In this document: in pieces, positions 19,768-30,700 of the stretch
Layout: each line of letters opens with the position of its first letter
Position numbering within the stretch: the stretch's first letter is position 1
Assembly (NCBI GenBank): GCA_004009845.1
Contig: RMBW01000051.1
Coordinates: forward strand, 1-64,000
Reading direction: 5' to 3'
DNA from: Davidsoniella eucalypti
Taxonomy: Eukaryota > Ascomycota > Sordariomycetes > Microascales > Ceratocystidaceae
Length of the DNA stretch: 64,000 nt
The notes under the pieces: generated by a model
Told to the model about the DNA's origin: nothing
Database searches by the model: none
What the model saw: only the letters and a program-made list of their open reading frames with translations
Position numbers and translations under genes: made by a program

Positions 19768-22700
19768 ATGGATTTCACAGATGGATTCAGCATGGCTTCG
19801 TCTGCGGACACTCGCCCCAACATGCCACGGTCAGCCTCATCAGCTATCAAGCCACCACACTTCACAGCAACTGCTACGCTCTGTAAAGGTCCCGTTGAAG
19901 TTGGTCGTAGCGAAGACGGCTTCCCTCGCCGTCGCTCACACACTTGCACCTCTTCTTCATCTTCTGCACCCTCTGGCTCGGGCACTTTCAGCACTAGCTC
20001 TAATGCCAAACTACGCCGAATCAGTGCCCTCGAGCTACTGGACAACGATCCGCGGCCAGCTTTTGTTCTGGATCTGAATGATCGTGATAAGAGTCGCATC
20101 AGTGCAAGCAGTGGCTTGCGGATCATCTATGCAAATTTTGCTTTGCGGGATGCCAACGATGTCTTGGTTACCCTAACCACAAGCCATGCCTCGCTAGAAA
20201 GTTCGGACACTTCGCCAAGTACTTCGAGTACACCACGATTGCAAGATCTCGAGTTCATTCGCTTCAAGAAATGGGCGCTCAAGACTCCCTCGGCTGCAGC
20301 TATCTCGAGCGGGATCACTTTGTCGACTACTTCGCGAAACGCAAGTGCTCGACCTATGTTATTCAAGGGGATTGTATGGTCAGCTGTTCTGCTTGATGGC
20401 CGCTTCCGCATCATCAGTGGCAATCCAGTGAATCCTATGGCCCCAGATCCCCCAACCGGTCTCGCCGCCGAAACTACTACTTCTGCGGTCAGTAAGTCGG
20501 TTCCAAGTCCACCGCCGTCAGAAACCATCTCTTCGCCACCGTCTATCGAAAGCCCAACTGTCGATACTGCACCTATCCAGTATGTGCCCACAGGATTCGT
20601 CACGGAGAATCCAGATCGCTACTCTGCCCCAACAGCGACGACTCCATCCTACGGTCAGACACCGGTCATACAATCACCTGACCCATTGTCGCTATCTGCT
20701 TCTGCCTTCTTTAATCCCAGCGAATTTGACCAGGCTCCAAGACGGACCAAGGAGTCGTTTGACTGGACTTGTATCCCGCTCGATAGCAACACGCCAGAAC
20801 ATATCCGCGCTGTTCGGGCCGTCGACTGGGCCAAAACGCCCTTGGGCCCAATCGAGCATTGGTCCTTCACTTTGCGTACCATGGCCAACTTCGTCATGAG
20901 CAGTGCCCATGCATCCTTGCTGTGGTGGGGTCCTCAGCACACCGTAATCTACAACGCCGCATATCGTGATTGGGTGGGTGATATGCATCCAGCACCCCTC
21001 GGTATGGAGCTTGCCAACATTCCCAATGGGCGATATGCTCGTATTGAGCCCTTCCTTCGCAATGCTTGGAAGAAGGGCCAGGGAACTATGCGCACTGAAG
21101 AACTCACCAAAGTCAAGCGGCACGGACGCTTCGAGGAACTGTACTTCACGTGGTCCCTGGCGCCCGTTATCGATAACTTTGGCGATGTACGTGGTATCCA
21201 CGCTTCCGTATACGACACAACTGTCATGTCACTTCGGCGCCGACGTGAAGGGGCACTGCGGAACATCATCGATGAAACACGGAGAGCCACGTCAATGGAC
21301 TCTTTCTGGGCATCGCTACTCAAGGGCTTCAATGGAACACAGGATGACTTGCCATTTATCATGGCCTACTCACTCAAGTGCAAGGGCTCCGTATCCTATA
21401 GTCAAGACAGTGGTGAACCTACGTCCCCCAAATACCCTACTCGCATTGTCCTCGAAGGGAAGCTCGGCGTTCCTGACGGCCACGCCATCGTTGTGCCAAA
21501 GGCAGACTTGGACTCAACTGATGCTGGGTTTGTTCCGTATATCCGCCAGGTCATGTCACACCAAGAAATGGTCGTTGTGTCAACACGTGACGATACTCTT
21601 CCAGCAAGTCTACTTCAAAACCTTGCCGTAACTGAGGTAGATACGGCTGTCATATTCCCTGTCCTACTAGACAGCGAGGCGGCAGGCATCAAAGCTGATC
21701 TAGACGGAGACGTCCATCTGTCAGCAATCGAACGACACACGATTCTTGGCTTCTTGATTCTAGGTGTCAACCCATACCGGCCGCTAGACAAGGGCTATAC
21801 GCAATTCTTCCATGCCCTCTGTAATCAGATAAATGCTTCGGCAACACAGCTAATGAGTGTCGAGGCGATTCTGCGTCAGGGTCAGGAAGAAGCTCACAAG
21901 TTAGCCCAGGACCACGAGGAGCTCATTCGCCGTGTGACTTACTTGAAGCGTGTTCAGGCTGAAAGGGAGCACAAGTTCTCTCGAATGGCGGAGTTCCTAC
22001 CCGTCGGCCTGTTCACGGCAGATGCGAAGGGCCAAATTATATTTTGCAACAAGATGTGGGCGCAGCTCTCGCGAAGCAACAGCAGTGACGGAAGTGACTC
22101 TTCTTCAAGCAGAATATGGTTTGATAGTGTCCATGACGATGACCGTGATGGCATCCAAGCCGTCTGGGAGAAACTTCTGACCGAGTCTGACGCCATAACC
22201 CACGAGTTCCGTCTTCACCTACCTCCAGCACCCGAGAAGCCAGCAATAAAGACGCCGCCGTCTACTCGGCGCCACTCAGTAGTAAGCACGTCTTCGTCTA
22301 CCGGCCCGCCGCCGGTCCAGCAGCCGTCTGTGCGAGAAGTCTGGGTGCTTCTAAACGCCTACCCTCTGCGCACTGATAACGTGACCACCGCCGCTGTTTT
22401 CGGCTGTATCACAGACATCACGGCTCAGAAGGAGGCCGAGGCCTACCAGGCGCGCCAGCGTCAAAATGCTCTTGAGGAAAAACACCGCCAAGACCGCTTT
22501 ATCGACATGACGTCACACGAGATGCGAAACCCACTCGGTGTCATCATGCAAAGCGCCGATGAGATCACGTCTAGCATCGCCGCCCTGCGCTCAGATAGCG
22601 TGACCACGCGCCAGGAACGTGCTCAGCTGCTTGACGGGTTTGCCAGTGCCGCACGGTCTATCACGCTGTGTGTCAATCACCAGGCCACCATCGTCGATGA

Positions 22701-24765
22701 TATCCTGACTCTGTCCAAGATGGACGCCAGCCTACTTGCTATCACACCGGTCGCTGCACAGCCAATAGCCGTCGTCCGTGAGGTCCTGCGCATGCACGAG
22801 CCGCAGTTGCTCGCCGCCAGTATCCGTTTGTCCTGTGTCGTCGATGAAAGCGTATATCGCTTGGGATTGGCCGACCGATGGGCAAAATTTGATCCAACGA
22901 GACTGAAACAGGTGTTGGTGAACTTCATGGCAAATGCAATCAAGTTCACTCGTGACCAACCTCGCAAGGCGATTCAAATCTGTGTCGCTGCCGCTCATGA
23001 CGACGATGAAGACGGCGGCTGTCACGATAAGGCTGACGAACATGAGTCGTGCGGCGAGCAGAAAGGAAAGACCGCTGAGGCTGCCAACCCAACTTGGGCC
23101 CCTACCAAACTAAGCAATTGCCCCTTGATCACCACAGCAGACTTCCTTCCGCCTCGGCCCGAGAATATCTCACAGTTCCCTTACTCATCATCATCTACCA
23201 ATTCTTCAGCCTTCCCGACTCCAACAACATCCACGCCGTCAACCCCCATTGGCGAGGTTACCCCATCTACAAATCCGTCTTCATGGGGGTCCGGACGTAT
23301 AGTCAATCTTGTCATCTCTGTGCGGGACACCGGCCCCGGTCTCTCGGTTTCAGCCCGAGCGCAGCTGTTCCAGCGCTTCTGGCAAGCCACTCCCCGTACT
23401 CACGTGACTTATGGCGGCTCTGGTCTTGGCCTCTTCATCTCACGCAACCTTGTCGAACTACAGGGCGGCCAGATCGGCGTGGCAAGCCAGGAAGGCGTCG
23501 GGACTACCTTTACCTTCTTCATCAAGACCCGAATATGCCCAAAGCCCACCAGTATTCCGGCACTAGTACATAGCGAGTCGCCGACACCTGCACAATACTC
23601 GGCATCCCGTGTTCTGACAGCCGAGATGGCGGCTGCTATCAGCGCTGGAAACTCCGAGGCGATTGCGGCTCTAGATCCTACCGCACAGGCTAAACAAGCC
23701 GTCGCTACCCGGACCAAGTTATACACAACAACTCTCACGCCCACAGCGCCTCCACGGCACATCATGTATGTCGAAGACAATACCATCAACGCCACGCTGG
23801 CCAAACGACAGCTCGAGAAGCTTGGATCGTCGGTGCGCATTGCTAAGCATGGCGTTGAAGCACTTGAGGTGCTGAAGAAATCACGGTTTTGGGCTGATAA
23901 CCAAGGCTCTGGCTTTGATATCAACGTCATCTTGATGGACTTGGAAATGCCAGTCATGAACGGCAAAGAGTGCACGCGACAGATCAGGCTACTGGAGAAA
24001 GAGGGCAAGATCACCCAAAAGCTACTAATCATTGCCGTCACTGCCTATACCCGTGCTGCTGTTGTGAAAGAAATCACCCAGCTAGGCATGGATGGAGTCG
24101 TGGCGAAGCCCTTCCGCATAGAGGAGCTCATCACCAAAGTCAACGCTATCATCGCCAATAAATGCCCTGTACAGCGTACACCTTCTATAGACAATGGCTC
24201 TTCAGTCTGCTACACAAATAACCCGGCCAAACGCTCTCAAGAAGCCCCAGATACATCCTTTTCAGAGACTTTTGTGCAGCCTAAGCGTCCATCATCCATA
24301 TGTCTTGCCACGACAACAACATGTATTCCTCGGCTTGTCTTTGGACCTGACGGCGAAACCTTTGCCCCTATCGTGTACAACGATCCAGATGACTCTCCCG
24401 TGACTCCCAGCCAACCATCGCCCATAACAGCAACTTCAGCAGTCCCTTCTTCTCCTACCACCCGGCCCACTCCCACTATCGTCACACAAAACGAACCAAC
24501 CTCAAACGCCCCTTACGAATCCAACTATCATCCTGCAGCCTCTCCAGAGCTCCTTCTCGATCATCATCCTTCCAGTCACGCCGATTCAGAGGTTGACCCT
24601 CGAAAGTTCAGATACCCACCACTTCGACCTAAATTACCTGTTCATATGCCAACAACGCCAAATTTCGGAGCTGACTTAGCAGCTTTGTCACGAGAATCAT
24701 CGCACGGCGATAGTAGCTGCTGCAGTGGCGTATGTCCAAAGCGTAGCCTATCAAGCAAAAAGTGA
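19768..24765 (+). CDS. Hybrid histidine kinase (PAS-GAF-PAS-HK-REC)
   Basis: One exon, 1665 aa, ATG at 19768. Order: a Ser/Thr/Pro-rich N-terminus; a PAS-like region about 345-480 (AVDWAKTPLGPIEHWSFTLR, LLWWGPQHTVIYNAAYRDW); a GAF-like stretch to about 700; a second PAS about 735-890; the H-box MTSHEMRNPL with phospho-acceptor His917; N-box FMANAIKFT near 1054; G1 box DTGPGLS near 1187; G2 box GGSGLGLF near 1216; and a receiver at about 1331-1455 with the acidic pair in YVEDN, phospho-acceptor Asp1391 (ILMDLEMPVMNG) and Lys1447 (VAKPF). The kinase should autophosphorylate on His917, pass phosphate to Asp1391 and then to an HPt protein of the Ypd1 type. No membrane span is visible, so it is probably cytosolic. 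The C-terminal ~200 residues are disordered. An insert of about 100 residues splits the ATPase domain. Confidence 0.93.
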   Translation: MDFTDGFSMASSADTRPNMPRSASSAIKPPHFTATATLCKGPVEVGRSEDGFPRRRSHTCTSSSSSAPSGSGTFSTSSNAKLRRISALELLDNDPRPAFVLDLNDRDKSRISASSGLRIIYANFALRDANDVLVTLTTSHASLESSDTSPSTSSTPRLQDLEFIRFKKWALKTPSAAAISSGITLSTTSRNASARPMLFKGIVWSAVLLDGRFRIISGNPVNPMAPDPPTGLAAETTTSAVSKSVPSPPPSETISSPPSIESPTVDTAPIQYVPTGFVTENPDRYSAPTATTPSYGQTPVIQSPDPLSLSASAFFNPSEFDQAPRRTKESFDWTCIPLDSNTPEHIRAVRAVDWAKTPLGPIEHWSFTLRTMANFVMSSAHASLLWWGPQHTVIYNAAYRDWVGDMHPAPLGMELANIPNGRYARIEPFLRNAWKKGQGTMRTEELTKVKRHGRFEELYFTWSLAPVIDNFGDVRGIHASVYDTTVMSLRRRREGALRNIIDETRRATSMDSFWASLLKGFNGTQDDLPFIMAYSLKCKGSVSYSQDSGEPTSPKYPTRIVLEGKLGVPDGHAIVVPKADLDSTDAGFVPYIRQVMSHQEMVVVSTRDDTLPASLLQNLAVTEVDTAVIFPVLLDSEAAGIKADLDGDVHLSAIERHTILGFLILGVNPYRPLDKGYTQFFHALCNQINASATQLMSVEAILRQGQEEAHKLAQDHEELIRRVTYLKRVQAEREHKFSRMAEFLPVGLFTADAKGQIIFCNKMWAQLSRSNSSDGSDSSSSRIWFDSVHDDDRDGIQAVWEKLLTESDAITHEFRLHLPPAPEKPAIKTPPSTRRHSVVSTSSSTGPPPVQQPSVREVWVLLNAYPLRTDNVTTAAVFGCITDITAQKEAEAYQARQRQNALEEKHRQDRFIDMTSHEMRNPLGVIMQSADEITSSIAALRSDSVTTRQERAQLLDGFASAARSITLCVNHQATIVDDILTLSKMDASLLAITPVAAQPIAVVREVLRMHEPQLLAASIRLSCVVDESVYRLGLADRWAKFDPTRLKQVLVNFMANAIKFTRDQPRKAIQICVAAAHDDDEDGGCHDKADEHESCGEQKGKTAEAANPTWAPTKLSNCPLITTADFLPPRPENISQFPYSSSSTNSSAFPTPTTSTPSTPIGEVTPSTNPSSWGSGRIVNLVISVRDTGPGLSVSARAQLFQRFWQATPRTHVTYGGSGLGLFISRNLVELQGGQIGVASQEGVGTTFTFFIKTRICPKPTSIPALVHSESPTPAQYSASRVLTAEMAAAISAGNSEAIAALDPTAQAKQAVATRTKLYTTTLTPTAPPRHIMYVEDNTINATLAKRQLEKLGSSVRIAKHGVEALEVLKKSRFWADNQGSGFDINVILMDLEMPVMNGKECTRQIRLLEKEGKITQKLLIIAVTAYTRAAVVKEITQLGMDGVVAKPFRIEELITKVNAIIANKCPVQRTPSIDNGSSVCYTNNPAKRSQEAPDTSFSETFVQPKRPSSICLATTTTCIPRLVFGPDGETFAPIVYNDPDDSPVTPSQPSPITATSAVPSSPTTRPTPTIVTQNEPTSNAPYESNYHPAASPELLLDHHPSSHADSEVDPRKFRYPPLRPKLPVHMPTTPNFGADLAALSRESSHGDSSCCSGVCPKRSLSSKK

Positions 24766-26071
24766 AATATCTAAAACAATCATGTATCAACAGACACTAT
24801 CTAATGTACCTTCTTTCTCTTTCTTCATCGTCTTTTTTTTTATCTTTTTACCATAATAATGCACGACCGGATCGTTATCTACAAGTCCCTATACATCCCA
24901 ACCAAAAAGCACATTCATTGGACAAACATTACACAATATACACTTCAGACGACAGCAATGTCAGAGTATCTTTACTCAATCTAGATTACTTAATACATGA
25001 TATATTTTGACTATTCATTCACATCTACTGTATAGAACAACACCAGCACATCATATACATATATACTATAACTTTTGGCAATGACTTGACTACGTATTAC
25101 TGTTACACAAAACGTAAAGTCCTCCACTAACGGGTATCAGATGGGAATACATCAAATCAGAATGAACAAAGACGAAAAAGACAGAAAACAAAACAACGAA
25201 CAATATTAGGGCACTTTGAAGAGAAGCGGGCATTTAACGAAACAACAGGTAGATATTTAGATTGATAGTTGGTAATCTTTATCAGACAGTATAGAATGAC
25301 AAAGAAATACAAAAAAAAAAACGCAAGTAGCAACAGAAAAAAAAGATAGACGAAAACATATAAAAAAAGAACTATGAAAGCAACGCGATAGCTGGTATAA
25401 TAACTTGACAAAAAGAGGACAAAGCAAAGGAGCGAGCGAAGAAGTAATACTAAACAGGGTGGGGGAAAAGGTCATATTGCCTCTCAAAACAAGCAAAAGA
25501 AAACAGTCAAAGAAAAGAAACCAAGAGTAATTAGTGTGGGCGAAGATCTAAGGAGAGATATTAAAGTCTCAACAAAATCTTCACTATTAAAGTGTTCTTT
25601 TTTGGACTAGGGGTATTTTGTGAAAGAAAAAGGTTAAAAATGGGAATCCTATATCGCGTCTGGGAAGGTATATTGGGTATTTAATGCTCAGACGCGAATA
25701 GGCTTCTTTTTTTCCCTTCTCATATGGGTATCTCGACATGGGGAAGTCATTAAGGAAAATGAAATTTAAAAAAGGCAAATTAACAACGACAATAGCGTGT
25801 GTGAAAAAAGCGGCACTCATGAGAAATTCCAGTGAAGGACAGAGAAAAAAGAGCAGCGCGTATGAATTTCTCCTTTCAAATAGTTCATACTTCAAATATT
25901 CTCACTGCTGCCGAGACCACACAATTACTGAGATCTTTTTAAGACCGTCTTAGGATATTCTGAGAGAACCAAAATCACTCACCCCGTTCATCTTTTTATG
26001 AGATGTAGATGAGAAGGTGGTGGGGGAATAAATGCAGAGGTTTTATGCAAAAAGGTGATGAAATCCACCGC
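24766..26071. other. Convergent intergenic region, AT-rich
   Basis: About 1.3 kb between the histidine kinase stop and the PH-protein stop. It has several poly(A) and poly(T) runs and no supported gene. Confidence 0.5.
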
Positions 26072-27733
26072 TTAAGCAGTGGCAGCAACGAGAGCGGCAG
26101 GGGCAACAGCCTCAGCCTTCTCAGCGACGGGCTCCTCAACCTTCTTCTCAGCATCAGCCTCCTCGGCGGTGGCAGCGGCAGCCTCCTCCTTCTTCTCCTC
26201 GGGCTTAGCCTCTTCAGTAGCAGCGGCGGTCTCGTCCTCCTCCTTAACCTCAGCGGGGGCCTCCTCAGTCTTAGGAGAGGCAGCGGGCTTGCGGCCACGG
26301 ATGGTGGCGCGGAGCTTGCCCAGAGAGAAACCGGTCTTCTCCTTCTCACCCTCCTCATCGGAGGAGACAACCTTCTCCTTCTTGGCGAAGGCGAACAGAG
26401 AGGACTTGCGCTTCTCAGCCTTCAGCTGCTCGGGAGCGGGCTCCTCAGCGGCGGTCTCAGTGGCCTCGGCAGTAGCCTCCTCAGTGGCAGGAGCCTCAAC
26501 AGCGGGGGTCTCCTCAGTAACGGCATCAGCGGGAGCAGTCTCCTCGGTAGCGGGGGCCTCCTCCTTGGGGGTCTCGACCTTGGGGGCCTTCTTTAGGAAA
26601 CCGAAGACACTGTAAATTAATTGTTAGTATATTGTATATACGAGTATAGATGGAAAATTGGGAACTAACCTGCTGCGCTTGGAAGCCTTGGTAGTAGCGA
26701 CCTCCTCCTTTTTCTCCTCCTCGACAGGAGCAGCAGCCTCCTCAGCGGCGGGAGTCTCCTCGGTAGCGGGAGCGGCCTCCTCAGTAGCAGCGGCCTCAGC
26801 AGCCACAACCTCCTCAGTGGCCTCGGCGGGAGTCTCCTCCTCCTTGGTCTCCTCGGTGGTGGCAGCAACCTTCTCCTTCTTAGAGCCTAGGAAGCCTAGA
26901 ATGGAGACGCGCTTGCGGGAAGCAGAGCGGCGCTTGGAGCCCTCCTCCTTGGGAGCCTCCTCGGTGGTCTCCTCCTTAGCCTCCTCGGCGGCGGGAGCAG
27001 TCTCCTCAGTCTTGGCCTCCTCGGTAGCAGGGGCAGCCTCCTCAGTCTTGGCCTCCTCAGGCTTGGACTCTTCGACCTTAGGGGCGGGCTTCAGAGCTTC
27101 GTAAGCGGCCTTGTACTCCTCAGTCTCAGGGACGGTCTTAGCAAGCTCGACAGCCTCGGCGATCTTCAGCTTTAGCTGGGCAACCCAGTTGTCGCGGTCA
27201 GCGGCATTGGGGGCCTTGAAAGCGTACTTGGTACCCTTGGAGGTCAGGGTGAACTTGACAGCACCGTCAGTAACGGGCTCCGAGGCCTCGGCCAGGGAGA
27301 TGACGGAAGGAGAAGTCTTCTCGCCGTAGAATAGAAGGCCAGTGCCGGTGGAAGCAGCCCAAGAGGTGACCTCGAAGCTCAGCTCAGAGTTCTTCTCGTG
27401 CTTGCGGTAGGTGGCCAGGGCAGAAGCCTCAACGGCATCAGCGCTGAACCAGAAGGTATCCTTCTTGTACAGGAAGTTCTTGGGGAAAGAGCCAGCCTTG
27501 TGCTCTAGGACGCCCTCCTCGATGGGCTTGACCTCCTCAGCGGGAGTGGTAGCCTCCTCCTCAGCAGGGGCAGCGGCATCCTCAGTGGTAGCCTCGGCAG
27601 CGGGAGCGGCCTCGGTGGCAGCAGCCTCAGTAGCAGGAACCTCAGCAGCGGGGGTCTCAACAGCGGCGGTCTCGACAGCGGGGGCAGCAACGGCCTCAGC
27701 GGCGACCTCGACGGGCTTCTGTTCAGTAGACAT
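26072..27733 (-). CDS. PH-domain protein with acidic Ala/Glu/Thr-rich tail
   Basis: Two exons on the minus strand, 27733-26670 and 26609-26072 (533 aa). The 60-nt intron has GTTAGT and an ACTAAC branch site, and joins in frame as KASKRS/SVFGFLKK. Residues ~74-200 form a pleckstrin-homology domain: EGVLEHKAGSFPKNFLYKK, then a strand-rich core, SKGTKYAFKAPNAADRDNW and the closing helix WVAQLKLKIAEAVELAK. The rest is low-complexity, rich in Ala, Glu, Thr and Pro. Three spaced basic motifs interrupt it: RKRVSILGFLGSKKEK, SKRSSVFGFLKKAPK and EKRKSSLFAFAKKEK. Codons are very restricted (GAG, GCC/GCG, AAG), which points to strong expression. PH proteins of this build occur across filamentous ascomycetes; a membrane or eisosome-like role is plausible but not shown here. 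Confidence 0.85.
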
Positions 27734-30700
27734 GGTGAATGTGGTTTTGTGGGGGTGGTGGTAGTTGAGATGACTGGTATAAAGATGTGTATTGGCGTGG
27801 AGAGCGGACGTTGAGATTGTGGATTAGCTAGAACCCGGGTATCAAAGTAAGTCGTAGAGATTAAAAAAGAACTAGGGGTATCACAGAAAAGAAAGCGACT
27901 ATTACAATAGGAGAGGAGCGAGGAGAAAGAAAAAGAGAAAAGAAAAAAAAAGCTGGTGGTGCTGTGTGGAAAGGAAAGGAAAGAGAAGAATGGAGTCCAA
28001 ACGCACGAGGGCAGTCACGGTACTTATTTGCAAAGTTCGAGCAAGGCAAGCGCGGCCAATAAAGAAATGAATTAATGAGTAAAATAAAACCGGGGCTAGC
28101 CCACCCACAAAGTCTTGTTGGTCTTGCTTGGGCTACAAAGGAAAGAGCGACGTGCTGGGCGCTGGGAAAGAGGGAAAGGGCAGGAGGCAAAAGGGGCTTC
28201 TTTCCTGTTGCTGTGCTGCTCTGATGCCGCTGCTACGAGACGCTTCGCGACCACTGGGCAGGTGCCAGGTGCCTGCCTTGTCTGGACGGCCGGTCTGTTT
28301 TTTTCTTCCTGTGTTCCTTCCTTCCTAGTAGTTGTGTTTGATGGCGTCCCTTCCCTGACTAGATAGCCCATCTGGTCGTGGGTTTCTTCTCTGTGGTTCT
28401 GTGGTCTTCGACTATAGAGGCGGGATTACAGCCATGATTTTCCAGTTTACTTTCCAACTGGCCGACAGTGTACGCTATACTACCATATCAGTAGCAGAAT
28501 ATAGATAGCAAAAATAGATGGCATGTGGTGGTTGCTCTCATAACTGCGGCAGCTGCAGGCGCAGGCGTAACGAGAAGAAAGCAGTGCGGTCCCTTTCATC
28601 CTTCATAGCAACTCTGTGACAGACCAGGCCTTCCATTAACCATTCCCTCTTTGGCCTTCCCTACGTGGTTTTTATTTTTATTTTTTCTTGTTTTTGTTGC
28701 AGCCAGTTTTGGTTTTTTTGCTTGCTTGCTCATCCTTTCGTCGCATTGCTTTCCTTGCTTGATTGCTGCTTCCTCCTGTTCTATTTTTTCTTTTGTTATT
28801 TCCCTCTTCTCTCGTTAGAGCCAGTCCTGTCATCTTGCGAACTGCCCACCTACATACTTTCTGTGACTGAAACGGCGACTACTACCGTCTTCGCTCTTTC
28901 CCTTCACGCTCAAAGCCCTAATTAGCACCATAAATCTCGAACTAAGCCCTGATCGTCTACTATTGTAACAAGATGACTACTCATATGGCATCTCGCACAA
29001 ATTGAATGTGGATTTCACAATATATGGCTAGCAATTGCCTATCCTTCACCTCGTCTGCCCAGACAAGACACGTGCATCAATATCGTGTAAAATTTTGTAT
29101 GAGAGAATATATATTTTCATTTCTCCAGCCTCTGGTTTCCATGCCAGCCATATACGTCAATTTATTAGTTCTTTGATCAGCTTAGTGCAGTTGATAGTGT
29201 CATTGTTAGGGTATACGTGCTTGCGGTCCAATATTGTCGTCGCCACGGCACTACTAACACATGCAGGCATTGGATACTAATTGTAAGCTCTAGGAGCTTT
29301 GTTTCCCATCCTAAGCAGATAAATAAAAAAAACCGAGATAAATACATATGCTAGCTAGCCTGTAGTGGTGGTTCACGGGCTAGGGCCCTAGCGTTAGACC
29401 CATACTACATAACTACATGTACACTAAAATACTACTACAACAATGGTACTTGTAGCTATAGAGTCGCCTCTGAACTAGCTGCTTGCACTAGCACGGAAAT
29501 CAGTAGCCTAAATTGTGCCATTCATATCTATTATTGTCTCGAGTCTGTAGAAGCTCTATCAATAGAGATGTTTTTGTGATTTCACCAGCCGCAGAAGATA
29601 TTATATAAGCCACTTCTCAATGGAGTAGTGTAATGTGTGCATGTATACAACAGTCACATATCAAACGAGCGCCAGAAGGCAGTAAACAACAATAAAAGAA
29701 GAAAGTCGCAAAGAGAAGAATGTTACTGGACGAAGCACGCCACGCGGAAATGTCCTGATACAAATGCATGTGCAGCATTGCAGCTGTTGTACTGGATCGA
29801 ACAAGTGCTGATACATTCCTTCGGTACTGGCTTCTAGACACTGACTGCACAAAGACTTATTACTACTGTTGCTGTTACTGTACTGACCAGCCACTGCATC
29901 ATGCACATATGCCGCCCGTCGCCAGTTGAGACTCATGTTCTCATGCTGCCCTCCGCCAGACTGGAACGTAACCATGACCGTGGACCGTTATCCTCCTCTT
30001 TTTTTTCTGCTTATATTTATGCTGTACTTTCGGCCCTGTTAAGCTTGTCATGATGGCCTGAGGAAGCAAAGGCAGAAAAGCTTGGGCTCGACACACGAAC
30101 CAGACTGGAAGAACGAAAATTCTTTAACTCTGGGCAATTGGCTAGGATTAGCCGGCCTACTTTACAAGCTAGATCTCGGAGGTATCTTAGCTAGTCAAAA
30201 AAACGAAGAAAAGAAAATCCGAAAAAAGTCAATGCTAAAAGCTACTACATCGTCAAGGGAAAGGGGTGTGGATCGATTCTACAGAAGCCAGTAGGACCAT
30301 GTGCGTAATTCAAAATAACACATGCTAGACAGACGATACAGACAATATTGCGATGCACCTCGACAACACTTTTAGTCTAGGGGAAATCGATGGCCATGGA
30401 TAGTAATGGACGAAGAGTAGAAGGACTAGAGATAGACGTAGATGAGCGGTATGAGGTATCATATAATGGGAGGATAAGTTTAGGGATAGCAAGGGGCGAC
30501 TATCAACTCTGTATACAAATGCTTATGTTGAGCATCGATGTGTCATTCAACCTTGGTCATTCGATATACAGACTTTTGTTACCAGTAGAAGCATAAGCAG
30601 GCCTCTTGTAGCTTTTTTTTCTTCTTCTTTTTCTTTTCTTTTTTCCGACCCCCTTCCGTATATGGAGAGGAAGGGGCAAAAGGGCTTCTTCTCAAGGCTG

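Noticed and set aside
26009..27764. Long plus-strand Ser/Ala/Gly-rich frames opposite the PH-protein gene
   Set aside because: They are artefacts of the strong GAG/GCC codon bias on the minus strand, which leaves few stops on the other strand.
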